Shown here piece after piece: positions 17,240 to 27,107 of a stretch of 64,000 bases of DNA. This DNA comes from Cyclobacteriaceae bacterium (lineage in GTDB: Bacteria; Bacteroidota; Bacteroidia; Cytophagales; Cyclobacteriaceae). A program made the position numbers and the translations under genes. The notes beneath the pieces were generated by a model, which did no database searches, was not told the origin of the DNA, and was given only the letters and a program-made list of their open reading frames with translations. Location: contig JANQEU010000079.1 in NCBI GenBank assembly GCA_028278225.1, forward strand, positions 270,166-334,165, in the 5' to 3' direction. Position 1 is the stretch's first letter; the number at the start of each line of letters is the position of its first letter.

Positions 17240-20200
17240 CTATTGATTTATGGTTATACTGTGTATACCTGCTCTTTCTATCCTAATATTTTGGCTTTTA
17301 CCGTGATAAACATTAATTGAATCTCTACCCGTGGTTTGAACAGTAATGTCATATCCGGAATCAGTTTTAGAAATATTCAGTATGTCAGTCGTCATACTTT
17401 GTGGCATTACCGCTATCCCCTTATGAAAAGTCACCGTTTCCAAAACATCTCGTCTTATTTCTATCGGAAACTTTTGTTTGCCTAAAAGGAGGTTCGTCGA
17501 GTGAGAAGTTTTATCACTCCACCAGTCTATGTTCAACAGGTAGATTGTTCTGGCCTCAGAATCGTCCCAATCCCAGGCCGCAAATTCAATATGCTCAGCG
17601 GATTCGATCCAACCTTTTAAAGGTTGACTCTCGATAGATTTATCTAAAATCCCAACAAGATCCTTGGTATAGGCGTCCTTAATAGGATCTTCAGCCGGAT
17701 AAAGCTTTTGCGGGTAGAATATAACCCGACCTTTACCAACATAATTTGTGAAAGATTCTTTCCTGCCTTTAAAGTCTTCACCTAATAACTCGACTAAAAC
17801 CTTGTCATCTTCTGGATATTTAGAATGCTGATAGCGTCGCAATTCTGTGTTCGCATGATTTCCTGTGAGCAATAGGGTTCCTCCATTTTTCACAAAGGCC
17901 AGAAGTCGCTCAAAATCACCCTTGTCATAGGTGTTCCATCCCAGGAAAACTATAGCCTCGTAATCATTTAGAACAGTCAATGGAGCCTCAATTGGTAAAA
18001 GATCAACTAACCCGTAAGGTGTTTTAGTATAGAAACCTTTTGGTAGTCTCGGTTCGTGTGCGCGCAGGGTGATCTCCCCTAACTCATTGTTTGGATAGAA
18101 AGTTTTAATCAGTTCAAAACTCTCTTCAGGTGGCCCGTATTTCCATTGATCTCCTCTTTGTCCCCATGTATTTGACTTAATTCTAAAATCAAAACTCTTC
18201 CAGCCATCATTTCTTCCCTGGATAATTCCTACGGGAGCAACAGGCTTACCCCTGCGTTCGTGCGTTTGGATAAAGTGCAGTAAATCTCTTTGGCGTTTGA
18301 TGTGTGCCTTTCCGGCTGAAGTATACCTGTCTATCCCTTCTTCCATATTCCATACACCTTCCTCTGTGTTGATATTGGTTGCTCCATGGATGTAGGAAAT
18401 TGCTAATGAAAGAAAAAATCTGGTGGCATGATCAGTATCATTAAAGGGCTGAGTTCCCCATTGAGTGGCCAGGTGCGTACCAAAACTTGTTTTACCATAA
18501 GCCTTACTGGCACCTCTCATTGACGACATGATCAACTCCTCAGGACCATACATTTGCTCTGCCCCGACCCATTCATAACCTGCCTGAAAAAAATAGCGAA
18601 ACATCGTTGATGGTCCTGTATGCCTGATACTCAAGCCTCTTGAATTGCTTAGGTTGTTAACGAATTGTTGCGCTCCTTCGGCCATGTTATCCGCTCCGTA
18701 CGGATCATAAAATATAAATACCTCACCATCCCTTTTAATTGGTCGGGTCTTTGCAAAAATCCCACCGTATGGTCTGAATTTGGCTGCCAGATCCGAATAC
18801 AAACCTTCCCAAACGAACTGATCCCAGTAGTAGAAGCTACCATCGTCCTCATGTGATTGTCTTCCAAGAAAGAATGGACTATCCATAATTTCATTTGACG
18901 GATTGATATCACGCCCAGGTAAAGTGCGTCCCTCAGTCATCAAAGCATAAGGCATCTGCAAATCCTGCAATAGTCCTACCGCCCAGCTATAAAACTCCGG
19001 ATCCCAACCAATAGCACCACTCCATTGATGAGAAGGTCTCCAACAGTACATGTTACCTATGCCATCTCGCATATGCCATTTCAAGTATTTACTCCATTGA
19101 GCCCTTGACCGACCAATGTAAATGTCATCTCCTGTGGAAAGGTAAACACTATCCGCTCGCTTCCGAATGATCTGTCCTACGCTTGAGACAACCTCGTATG
19201 TGCCATCTGAAATGCTTATCTTCTGATTGAGCGCAGCCTCTCCGGCATTAAACACCAATGAGTGAAGACCTTGATCTTCAAATATCCTTTTCGTCTGCTC
19301 CGGTTTGATCTGTGTATCCCCCGAGATGAATAGTTCGATACCTGGTTTATTAATCTCCATTAAGACTCCAAATTTTTCCTTGTCATCAACGTATTTCGGA
19401 ACATACACCACTTCAAAATCCCTGGCACTGCTTTCATGTATTTCAATGGCCTTAACCAGGAACGGATACTTTGCTGGAAATCTGTTGAGTAACTGCATGG
19501 ATAATTCATACTCCCCCTCCGACAATTCAGGTAAGTCCAGATCGAACTCTCCAATCTCTGAGGCTCTGTCAAAGATCTTACCTTTATAAAAAGGTTCGCC
19601 ATTTATTGACAATTCAAATTCAGGCCACTCCTTTGAAGATAGATTCTCACCAATCCAATTGTGCCGGTTTTTGATAAAGGGTTGCAGGGGGTAAAATGGT
19701 AAATTGAAATTTTGTCCTTTAAAGGAAGGGGTTCCAACCTTACAGATCCCTGACATACTTTGGCTACTGATCTGAACCAGGATACACGCAATGTTCCGGG
19801 GGATATTCAAGTCCTTGGTTAATACTTCCCAGTCCGAATTTCCAGCTGGAACCTCCAGTTCCCATATTTCACCTGCTTTGTCAAATATGTCATCAAGAGC
19901 TCTGCCATCTTTCTTCAGGTACATTTGTAACCTGAGCTTGAAAAAACCTTGCGGATCGAAGCGATCAATCCGTCTTTTTACCGGAAATCTTACTTCAACC
20001 TTGCTGCCCCGGAAGTTTTCCAATTGATCATGAGATAGTCTGTAATAGGCATTTTTTTCAAATGCTTCATTTTCCCCGGTGAAAACCAATGCATATTGTT
20101 CATTGAATACATCCTCCGAGTCTAAGTAATCATCAATATGGTAGCAGTGCTCCCTAAACACATTTTCACTTCTTTTGCCAAACTTCTCAGGTAAAACAGT

Positions 20201-20446
20201 CGCCCCCGTAACCCGCACGCTTCTTTTCATTCTATGTTCCCGAGGCTCAAGTTTAAACCTGGTGATTACGCTATTCCCGGGGTTTAATACATATGAAGAA
20301 TCAAACACAACATTGCGATATTCCACGTACTCATCCTGTGCAATTTTCCTGTCATGTGTACACGAAGTTGTAAAGAGTATAACTAAGATTAATGGGATTA
20401 TCGTCTCAAAAATTGCCGGTTTTTTATTTGTGTTATGTTTGATCAT
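17240..20446 (-). CDS. large lipoprotein, possible GH-A-like enzyme of unknown family
   Basis: A 1068-residue protein that I cannot place in a named family. A lipobox (ILFTTSC, Cys 29) anchors it in the envelope. Residues about 35-420 are beta-rich. A central region (about 440-800) is rich in aromatic and acidic motifs suggestive of a TIM barrel: WSKYLKWHMRDGIGNMYCW, FYSWAVGLLQDLQMPYALMT, YGGIFAKTRP, ATQWGTQPFNDTDHATRFFL. It is followed by a Rossmann/GATase-like domain (about 840-940; NDYEAIVFLGWN, LLAFVKNGGTLLLTGNH), as in GH42-type beta-galactosidases. A small beta domain closes the protein. The architecture suggests a glycosidase. It is part of the PUL1 operon, four bases from the ASST gene. 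Confidence 0.7.
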   Translation of the reverse strand: MIKHNTNKKPAIFETIIPLILVILFTTSCTHDRKIAQDEYVEYRNVVFDSSYVLNPGNSVITRFKLEPREHRMKRSVRVTGATVLPEKFGKRSENVFREHCYHIDDYLDSEDVFNEQYALVFTGENEAFEKNAYYRLSHDQLENFRGSKVEVRFPVKRRIDRFDPQGFFKLRLQMYLKKDGRALDDIFDKAGEIWELEVPAGNSDWEVLTKDLNIPRNIACILVQISSQSMSGICKVGTPSFKGQNFNLPFYPLQPFIKNRHNWIGENLSSKEWPEFELSINGEPFYKGKIFDRASEIGEFDLDLPELSEGEYELSMQLLNRFPAKYPFLVKAIEIHESSARDFEVVYVPKYVDDKEKFGVLMEINKPGIELFISGDTQIKPEQTKRIFEDQGLHSLVFNAGEAALNQKISISDGTYEVVSSVGQIIRKRADSVYLSTGDDIYIGRSRAQWSKYLKWHMRDGIGNMYCWRPSHQWSGAIGWDPEFYSWAVGLLQDLQMPYALMTEGRTLPGRDINPSNEIMDSPFFLGRQSHEDDGSFYYWDQFVWEGLYSDLAAKFRPYGGIFAKTRPIKRDGEVFIFYDPYGADNMAEGAQQFVNNLSNSRGLSIRHTGPSTMFRYFFQAGYEWVGAEQMYGPEELIMSSMRGASKAYGKTSFGTHLATQWGTQPFNDTDHATRFFLSLAISYIHGATNINTEEGVWNMEEGIDRYTSAGKAHIKRQRDLLHFIQTHERRGKPVAPVGIIQGRNDGWKSFDFRIKSNTWGQRGDQWKYGPPEESFELIKTFYPNNELGEITLRAHEPRLPKGFYTKTPYGLVDLLPIEAPLTVLNDYEAIVFLGWNTYDKGDFERLLAFVKNGGTLLLTGNHANTELRRYQHSKYPEDDKVLVELLGEDFKGRKESFTNYVGKGRVIFYPQKLYPAEDPIKDAYTKDLVGILDKSIESQPLKGWIESAEHIEFAAWDWDDSEARTIYLLNIDWWSDKTSHSTNLLLGKQKFPIEIRRDVLETVTFHKGIAVMPQSMTTDILNISKTDSGYDITVQTTGRDSINVYHGKSQNIRIERAGIHSITINQ

Positions 20447-20500
20447 GTCATATACGGTTTATCTATTGTTAGCATTATGTAATTACCTCGGAAACTGCTT

Positions 20501-21877
20501 CTAAAATTTTACCATCCTCTTTTCCAACCTACTTTCTTCAGATCTGAAACACATAATATGACTGTCAACAGAGGCATCAATTGTAGAAGTCAGCAAGGAA
20601 GGGTCCTGTTTTGAAACAGCCCTCAGCCAATCACGGACCAGCAATAAATCTCCTCCTCCATGGGCATCATAGATCCCTCCACGTTCTCTCTCCGGTGTTT
20701 TTGTTGTCACTTTCCCAGTGATAAAATCAGTATGCGTATAGGTGTCCATATCGCCCACTATATCTCCCAGGGAACCCATGATGCGCGTGCGTCTGCCATG
20801 ATAGGATGTAAAGGCTTCCATTGAAAAATTGGCAGTAACTCCTCCTCTAAATCGCATGGAAGTCACATAATGATCCGGCTGGTCATTGTCCATTTGGTAA
20901 ACACATCTACCATAATCAGTCGTTTTCAACTGCTCCATAATAAAATCTCCATGCTTCAATTCATCTTTGGGCAGATCAAATACATAAGTATGCTGTCTTT
21001 CCTGATGATAAATTCTTTTAGCGGAGTAAGGGCATGTAGTTTCAATTTTACAACCACTGGTACATCGGTCTGTACTGCCCTCCGGAGCATTTTCTTTCCT
21101 GAACCATTTAAGATCTCCGTATGCCGCAATACTTTCACAGGGTTGATCCACCATCCACCTCATAATATCCATATCATGACAGGATTTACCCATAATAATC
21201 GGGGTACTGGTTTTGGAATTATGCCAGTTGCCTCTTACGTACGAGTGAGACATATGCACATGTTCGATAGGCTCAAAATGATCAATGCTCACCAATTCCC
21301 CAACGGCGCCTTCATCTATCATTCTCTTCAGCTCTATAAAATACGGAGCGTATCTGAGCACGTGACACACCGCCACAATTCTTCCGGTCTTTCTGGCGAG
21401 GTTTAAAATATCCAGGCATTCTTCCTCTGAAGGGGATATCGGTTTTTCTAACAAAACATCATAGCCCATTTCCAGGGCCTTCATACAGGGCCCATAGTGC
21501 AATCGGTCAGGAGTGGCAATTATAACTGCATCGGCAAATTTTGGACGATCGAAAACATGTTCCCAGGTTACGAATCTTTTTTCTTTAGATATATTATGCC
21601 TTTCAGCATACCTCCTGTTTCTTTCTTCTATGGGCTCTGCTACTCCAACCATTTCCATTTGATCCGGAAAATGTAACCTGTAATCACTATAGGTATTCCC
21701 TCTATTTCCAGCTCCTATCATTATTACAGTAACTGGTTTTTGTAGCACTATTGGCTTTATAATGTGCTCATTTGTCTTACCTTCAGTTTCTTCAATATCA
21801 GAAGATTTTAATACCCTCGGTAACAGTGTAGCCCCTGTGGCAAAACCAAGATTCTTGAGTACACTTCTTCTTTTCAT
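20501..21877 (-). CDS. Gfo/Idh/MocA-family oxidoreductase with export signal
   Basis: A 458-residue NAD(P)-dependent oxidoreductase of the Gfo/Idh/MocA family. The start is the ATG at 21877, giving MKRRSVLKNLGFATGATLLP, a twin-arginine-like leader. The longer reading to 22030 adds residues that do not resemble protein. Landmarks: the Rossmann motif MIGAGNRG, DAVIIATPDRLHYGP, LLEKPISPSEEE (the EKP motif) and HDMDIMRWMVD. A Cys cluster, CTSGCKIETTCPYSAK, marks a known subgroup. Such proteins oxidise or epimerise sugars and can hydrolyse glycosides by redox elimination. It is the first enzyme gene after SusD in PUL1. Confidence 0.87.
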   Translation of the reverse strand: MKRRSVLKNLGFATGATLLPRVLKSSDIEETEGKTNEHIIKPIVLQKPVTVIMIGAGNRGNTYSDYRLHFPDQMEMVGVAEPIEERNRRYAERHNISKEKRFVTWEHVFDRPKFADAVIIATPDRLHYGPCMKALEMGYDVLLEKPISPSEEECLDILNLARKTGRIVAVCHVLRYAPYFIELKRMIDEGAVGELVSIDHFEPIEHVHMSHSYVRGNWHNSKTSTPIIMGKSCHDMDIMRWMVDQPCESIAAYGDLKWFRKENAPEGSTDRCTSGCKIETTCPYSAKRIYHQERQHTYVFDLPKDELKHGDFIMEQLKTTDYGRCVYQMDNDQPDHYVTSMRFRGGVTANFSMEAFTSYHGRRTRIMGSLGDIVGDMDTYTHTDFITGKVTTKTPERERGGIYDAHGGGDLLLVRDWLRAVSKQDPSLLTSTIDASVDSHIMCFRSEESRLEKRMVKF

Positions 21878-22036
21878 TCCTTTTTTATAATCTAATGAAT
21901 GGTTTCTAATAGGATACCCTGCGATTTCTTGCTCAAAAAAATCCGGGCAGAATATGTCTACATCAATAGCCGGTTGGAAAATTGGAGTTGTTAAATCCAC
22001 ACAACTCCAATTTCCACCACTTTCGACCAAACCAGA

Positions 22037-23584
22037 TCACCAACCTTCGTTTTGAGTGGTGACTCCGGGTTCGGTCAAATCAATTTGACTTTGTGGTACG
22101 GGCCATAAGTAGTCCTTGTTGGCATCAAATACCCTTTGTGTACTTACTACCACGCTCTGTAGAGTGCCTGGATCAACACCTAAAAGATCCTGAGGAACCA
22201 CCGTCTCGGCAATTCTCCATCTACGGATGCTATAAAAGCGATCACCTTCAAGTGCAAGCTCCACGCGACGTTCATTGTGAATACGATCACGCATTTCAGA
22301 TTGATCCAATCCGGATGGGAGATCAGGCATACCAGCTCTTGATCTAATCTCGTTGATGGCGTCATAAACATCTGAGGTAGGTCCTGATTGTTCGTTGGTT
22401 GCTTCAGCGAAATTTAATAGAACTTCCGCGTATCGAATCAAAATGTAATTCTGACTAAAGCCATATCCTCTTTGTATCTCCGGATCATAATATTTCACAC
22501 TCCAATAACCAGTAGCACTTCCCGTACCATCGAAGGTCACTCCATCCACCACAGCTCCCGGGTATGCAATAGCCTGCGCCAGTCTCGGATCTCTACCCGA
22601 GTACGGATCGTTCGCATCATAGCCACTTGAAGGATCAGTTATCGATAAACCAGTTGCCTGCATTTCAAATGCATCAACCAATGACTGACTTGGTAATGTG
22701 CCGCCCCAGCCTCCTAGTTGACCAGGAAGTGTATAATTTGCAATAAAGTTGGTATATGTCAGATCCAGATATTGAGCATCCCAGATCACCTCGGAATTAT
22801 TCTCATTACCCAACAGGAAAATATCACCCAATGGTTGTAAAGCATACTCACCTCCATCGATCACCTTTTGCGCTGCTGCGACGGATGCGCTATAGTTTTC
22901 TTCGGATAACAGCACTCGAGACAGCAACGCTGCGGCCGCACCTTTTGTAATTCTACCCACATCCTCACCCGTATATGATGCCGGTAATTCGTCTGATAAT
23001 TCATTCAATTCACTGACCACAAATTCAATCACAGTTGCTTCCGAAGTTCTTCCGATGGATTTCAATTCCAGGGATGAAGGTGTTTCAGTAAAAAACGGTA
23101 CTTCTCCGTATAGAAACACCAATTCCTGAAAAGCATATGCTCTCAAAAAACGTACTTCATTCCTGTAACGATTTAATAAGACAGCATCTATATCCACATT
23201 ATTTGTACTGGCTAAGAAATCGTTTGCACGTCGAATCATTGTATAGAAATAAGCCCACATATCTTCAATTGGTTTTGTACTTGGAGAGTGTGTGCCTATT
23301 GCTACAGGTTCATAGTCAAAATTGGGACCAACAAAACCACCTCTCCAAATGTCATCCGTCCATAAACTTTTTCCAATAACATGATATCTTTGAGATGGAC
23401 CATCGGTCAATAATTCATATACACCGGCCACCCCCAGTTTGACATCGTCCTCGGTTTTATAAAATGTATCGGCATTAACTGTATCATCCTTGGTAACCTC
23501 CAGAAAATCTTCACCACATGAAGAAATAAGAATCATTGTTACAATTGCAAGGACGAAAATTCTAATCCTTAATATATTTTCCAT
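22037..23584 (-). CDS. SusD/RagB-family glycan-binding lipoprotein (PUL1)
   Basis: A 515-residue outer-membrane lipoprotein (lipobox LISSCG) that lies over the SusC barrel and captures oligosaccharides. It has the SusD signs: DTFYKTEDDVKLGVAGVYE near the N-terminus, RRANDFL and FLRAYAFQELVFLYGEVPF (TPR-like helices), LIRYAEVLLNFAEA, INEIRSRAGMPDLP, and the closing LWPVPQSQIDL. It lies 17 bases after SusC. The ligand cannot be read from sequence. Confidence 0.95.
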   Translation of the reverse strand: MENILRIRIFVLAIVTMILISSCGEDFLEVTKDDTVNADTFYKTEDDVKLGVAGVYELLTDGPSQRYHVIGKSLWTDDIWRGGFVGPNFDYEPVAIGTHSPSTKPIEDMWAYFYTMIRRANDFLASTNNVDIDAVLLNRYRNEVRFLRAYAFQELVFLYGEVPFFTETPSSLELKSIGRTSEATVIEFVVSELNELSDELPASYTGEDVGRITKGAAAALLSRVLLSEENYSASVAAAQKVIDGGEYALQPLGDIFLLGNENNSEVIWDAQYLDLTYTNFIANYTLPGQLGGWGGTLPSQSLVDAFEMQATGLSITDPSSGYDANDPYSGRDPRLAQAIAYPGAVVDGVTFDGTGSATGYWSVKYYDPEIQRGYGFSQNYILIRYAEVLLNFAEATNEQSGPTSDVYDAINEIRSRAGMPDLPSGLDQSEMRDRIHNERRVELALEGDRFYSIRRWRIAETVVPQDLLGVDPGTLQSVVVSTQRVFDANKDYLWPVPQSQIDLTEPGVTTQNEGW

Positions 23585-23601
23585 GATATAAATCTTTTTA
23601 A

Positions 23602-26600
23602 TTAAAAACTAACATTAAGTCCCAGAGTGAAGATCTTGGTCTGTGGATAAACAGTTCCATCATTAACTGGGGTTAAAGGAGTTTCCACATCACCTCCAAA
23701 TTCCTGGTTGAAAACGAAGGTGGACATTGATTCAGGGTCAAAACCATCCGGATATTCAGAATTACGGAAGGTTAAGAGATTCTCGCCACTGAAATATATC
23801 CTAAACCTTTCAATACCAGCCTTTGTGGTAATATCCGACGGTAGTGTATATCCAATTTGGATATTTTTAAGCCTTAGATATGAGGCATTATATACGAAAA
23901 AGGAGCTGACAAAATTTTCGTTTCTACCTCCGTTAACCGCATGCAAAACAGGATAACTGGCGTTTGGATTGTCAACTGTCCAACGATCCAAATGCTTTTT
24001 TTGTAAGTTACTGCCTTGTACAAAAGGATGTGCAGCATAAGTGCTTAAAGTGTTTTCAACCTTTCCAACTCCCTGGAACAACAAGGACAAATCAAAACCT
24101 TTGTAATCTGCATTTAAAGAAAGTCCATAAAACATCCCTGGAGCGTAAGATCCAAGAGATGTACGGTCATCATCGTCGACAATACCATCCGGAGTTCCTG
24201 TTAGATTGCCATTCTCATCCCGACCATTAATGTCGGCATATCTGATGTCGCCGGGAACGGGAGTACCACCAAAAAATGACTGATCCGGTGCACCACTAAT
24301 TTCGGCATCACTCTGGAACAGACCTAAAGCCTTGAATCCATAAAGGTTAGTAATTGGATCACCGTTACTTCGGCCCGGAATTTCCGCGTTCTCGGACAGA
24401 CCTCTTACGGTAGGTATTTTAGTAAAATATGTGATATTGAAATTGGCGCTCAGGTTAAGATCGCTACCCACAGATTCAATGTAGATCAGATCAGCTTCAA
24501 TTCCTTCTGCACTCGAACTTCCAACATTAGCTAATGGGGCTTCGGCTCCGTAAATTCCTGGAAGCTGTTCAAGGGCTAATATATCCTCCCGTTCTTCGAT
24601 GAAGTAGTCTACCACAACCTTAACTTTGTGATCGAGCAATCCAACATCGAGACCAAAATTGGTTTTTGTAATTGTTTCCCAAACCAAATCCGGATTACGG
24701 CTGCCTTCAACCAAACTGTTTTGAGTAATACCTCCCAGCCAAAGCGGTCTACCTGATACGTACACAGGAGCATAGGCCTGATTGGAGATTTCCTGATTAC
24801 CTAGTTGTCCCCAGGAACCTCTTATCTTTAAACTATTTATCCCTGCTACATCAAAGAAAGCCTCTTTCTCCAAGTTCCACCCCAATGAAAACGATGGAAA
24901 GAATTTCTCCCTGTTTCCCGGAGCAAAACGGGAGGTGGCATCACGTCTAAAACTTAATTCCAGCAAATATTTTTCATCCCAGTTATAATTTAACCGTCCA
25001 AAATACGATTCAAGCCTGTTTCCTTCTACCTGACTATCAGCAGTCAACGTTTGGGGATCGCCCAATGCAATCTCATCAGATGTGTTATTTTCCGGAACAT
25101 TGGCAATGTCTGCCAGAACACCTTTTGAATCCGATTTAATGGAGTGATGTCCAATTAGGAAAGTAAAATTATGGCTACCGAATGCAGTTTCATAATTGAA
25201 AAAATTCTGAATATTAATATCAAGATTTCGAAAATTTGCTACCGCAACCGCTGTCGGTTTAGTAAAAAGTAGCGCTCCATCCTCTGCGTACAACTTGTAG
25301 GATTTCGTCCAATTATTGATGTTTCCATATCCCTGTGTTATTGCTGAAATGTTGGTAAAAGTCAAACCCTCCAATAACTCATAACTCGTGTTGACATTTC
25401 CAATAAACTCATCATTTATGTTGTTCCTGGTTCCTCCGACTCTGGCGGCAGCAATTGTATTAACACTACCATCATAAAAACCTATATAATTCCCGTCAGC
25501 ATTTCTGATGGGGTCAATGGGTAATGACCTGTAAGCGTTGAAGAAAACAGCTCTGGCACCTCCGGTAGGTTCTTTGGCATTACGTCTGCTTAAAGCAAGA
25601 TTGTAACCTATATTTAACTTATCAGTAATTTTTTGATCTAAATTGACTCGGAAATTGTAGCGCTTGTAATTAGTATTCGAAATTATACCTTCAGTATCCA
25701 AAAATCCGAAAGAAGCATTGTAACTAATCTTTTCCGTACCTCCTGATAATGAAAGATGATAGCGTTGCATGGCACCGGATTCCGAATTCACTGCTCCAAG
25801 CCAATCAGTATTTGGCAATGTTCCATTTTGATAACCCTGCAACTGGGAATTGTCAAATGGAGCAATAAGACCATCATTTTCTGACGCTTCATTTAATAGG
25901 GTGGCATATTGAAAAGAGTTGACAAATTCCGGAGTGAAAGTAAATTCCTGAAAACCAAATGATGTGTTAAGTTTCACCGAGGCCTTACTTTCTCTTCCTC
26001 TTTTGGTTTTCACAATAATAACACCATTTCCAGCTCGCACACCATAGATAGCAGATGCAGAAGCGTCTTTCAGAACAGAAACAGATTCTATATCATTTGG
26101 ATCTATATTATCTAATGAAGCCTGGATCCCATCGATAATAACTAATGGCTCATTGCTTCCTCCAAATGTTGTATTCCCTCGAATGGAGATAGTTGACCCA
26201 TCATTCCCTGGTTGTCCGCCGGTATTGACAATAGTAATTCCGGAACCTAATCCCGCCAATAGATTTGACGGGTTATTGACTGCTCTATTGTCAAGGATCT
26301 CTCCTTCTATGACATTAACAGATCCTGTAAGGTTGGTTACTTTTTGTTTTCCATAACCAACAATGACGATTTCATCCAATTGAGACTCATCAAATTCCAT
26401 TTGGATGTTAACCACACTTTGATCCCCAACAACAACTTCTTTGGTTATATAGCCAACGAAGGATACAATCAAAGTCGCGTTATTAGGTGCATCCAATTGG
26501 AAATTGCCTTCCACATCTGTGATTGTACCTATTGTAGTCCCCTTCACCAATATAGTTGCGCCTGGCAATGGTCCGCCATTTGCTTCGGTGACTTTCCCGG

Positions 26601-27039
26601 TGATAGGATCCTGCTCAGGTTCTTCCTTGGGCTCTGGAACTTTGGGTTGGAGAGCTGGATTTTTCTTGATGATAATCGTCTTGTCGATTACTTCATAAAC
26701 CAGGTGATCAGGAATAATTATATCCAAAATCTCAATCAACTTCGCCTTCCTGACTTTCACGTCCACTTTTGGAAGATCCTTAAGGAGATCTGCATTGTAA
26801 AAGAAATCAAACTCAGTTTGTTCCTTGATCTCTTTCAGCACCTTTTCCACTTCTACGTTCTCTACACGTAAAGTTATTTTCTTCGATTGTGCATAACCAA
26901 CATCTGAAGCTGCCAACTGGAGGATTGACAAAACACATAAAATGATGGTTAGTCGCATAATTTGAATTAGTTTTTTCATCCCGGATAAATCCGGGATAGC
27001 ACACTTTTTCATAAATTTGCTACTCTTTAAGTTAAACAT
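23602..27039 (-). CDS. SusC/RagA-family TonB-dependent outer-membrane transporter (PUL1)
   Basis: A 1145-residue TonB-linked barrel. Order: signal region; STN domain at about 55-115 (KKITLRVENVEVEKVLKEIK), which signals to FecR; carboxypeptidase-like domain at about 145-225 (ITGKVTEANGGPLPGATI); plug with the DEIVIVGYGKQ TonB-box region at about 228-240; and a barrel ending in TLGLNVSF. Starts at 27039, 27012 (MKKCAIPDL) and 26979 (MKKLIQIM) are all possible; the last two give better signal peptides. A hairpin overlaps the 26979 start. SusD follows by 17 bases and FecR precedes. Confidence 0.95.
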   Translation of the reverse strand: MFNLKSSKFMKKCAIPDLSGMKKLIQIMRLTIILCVLSILQLAASDVGYAQSKKITLRVENVEVEKVLKEIKEQTEFDFFYNADLLKDLPKVDVKVRKAKLIEILDIIIPDHLVYEVIDKTIIIKKNPALQPKVPEPKEEPEQDPITGKVTEANGGPLPGATILVKGTTIGTITDVEGNFQLDAPNNATLIVSFVGYITKEVVVGDQSVVNIQMEFDESQLDEIVIVGYGKQKVTNLTGSVNVIEGEILDNRAVNNPSNLLAGLGSGITIVNTGGQPGNDGSTISIRGNTTFGGSNEPLVIIDGIQASLDNIDPNDIESVSVLKDASASAIYGVRAGNGVIIVKTKRGRESKASVKLNTSFGFQEFTFTPEFVNSFQYATLLNEASENDGLIAPFDNSQLQGYQNGTLPNTDWLGAVNSESGAMQRYHLSLSGGTEKISYNASFGFLDTEGIISNTNYKRYNFRVNLDQKITDKLNIGYNLALSRRNAKEPTGGARAVFFNAYRSLPIDPIRNADGNYIGFYDGSVNTIAAARVGGTRNNINDEFIGNVNTSYELLEGLTFTNISAITQGYGNINNWTKSYKLYAEDGALLFTKPTAVAVANFRNLDINIQNFFNYETAFGSHNFTFLIGHHSIKSDSKGVLADIANVPENNTSDEIALGDPQTLTADSQVEGNRLESYFGRLNYNWDEKYLLELSFRRDATSRFAPGNREKFFPSFSLGWNLEKEAFFDVAGINSLKIRGSWGQLGNQEISNQAYAPVYVSGRPLWLGGITQNSLVEGSRNPDLVWETITKTNFGLDVGLLDHKVKVVVDYFIEEREDILALEQLPGIYGAEAPLANVGSSSAEGIEADLIYIESVGSDLNLSANFNITYFTKIPTVRGLSENAEIPGRSNGDPITNLYGFKALGLFQSDAEISGAPDQSFFGGTPVPGDIRYADINGRDENGNLTGTPDGIVDDDDRTSLGSYAPGMFYGLSLNADYKGFDLSLLFQGVGKVENTLSTYAAHPFVQGSNLQKKHLDRWTVDNPNASYPVLHAVNGGRNENFVSSFFVYNASYLRLKNIQIGYTLPSDITTKAGIERFRIYFSGENLLTFRNSEYPDGFDPESMSTFVFNQEFGGDVETPLTPVNDGTVYPQTKIFTLGLNVSF
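26978..26997 (-). promoter_or_regulatory. perfect hairpin over a possible susC start codon
   Basis: ATCCCGGAT and ATCCGGGAT are nine-base complementary arms with a two-base spacer. On the minus strand, the second arm includes the A and T of the ATG at 26979. If that ATG is used, the stem would hide the start codon. Confidence 0.45.
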
Positions 27040-27072
27040 TTGGTTTAGTACTCTGAACTGAATGTTATAAAG

Positions 27073-27093
27073 GGGAATGCTGGCGGCATTCCC
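27073..27093. terminator. hairpin in the fecR-susC gap, possible attenuator
   Basis: GGGAATGC (27073-27080) and GCATTCCC (27086-27093) form a perfect eight-base stem with a five-base loop. The run of seven T lies on the plus-strand side. In the direction of PUL1 transcription (minus), only CTTTA follows, so partial termination between fecR and susC is possible but weaker. Confidence 0.5.
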
Positions 27094-27107
27094 TTTTTTT
27101 CAGTTCT

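Noticed and set aside
20870..21406. 178-codon plus-strand ORF inside the MocA-like gene
   Set aside because: Antisense shadow of a well-supported gene; no family features.
21878..22030. N-terminal extension of the PUL1 MocA-like oxidoreductase
   Set aside because: The extra 51 residues precede a clear Tat-like leader and would block export.
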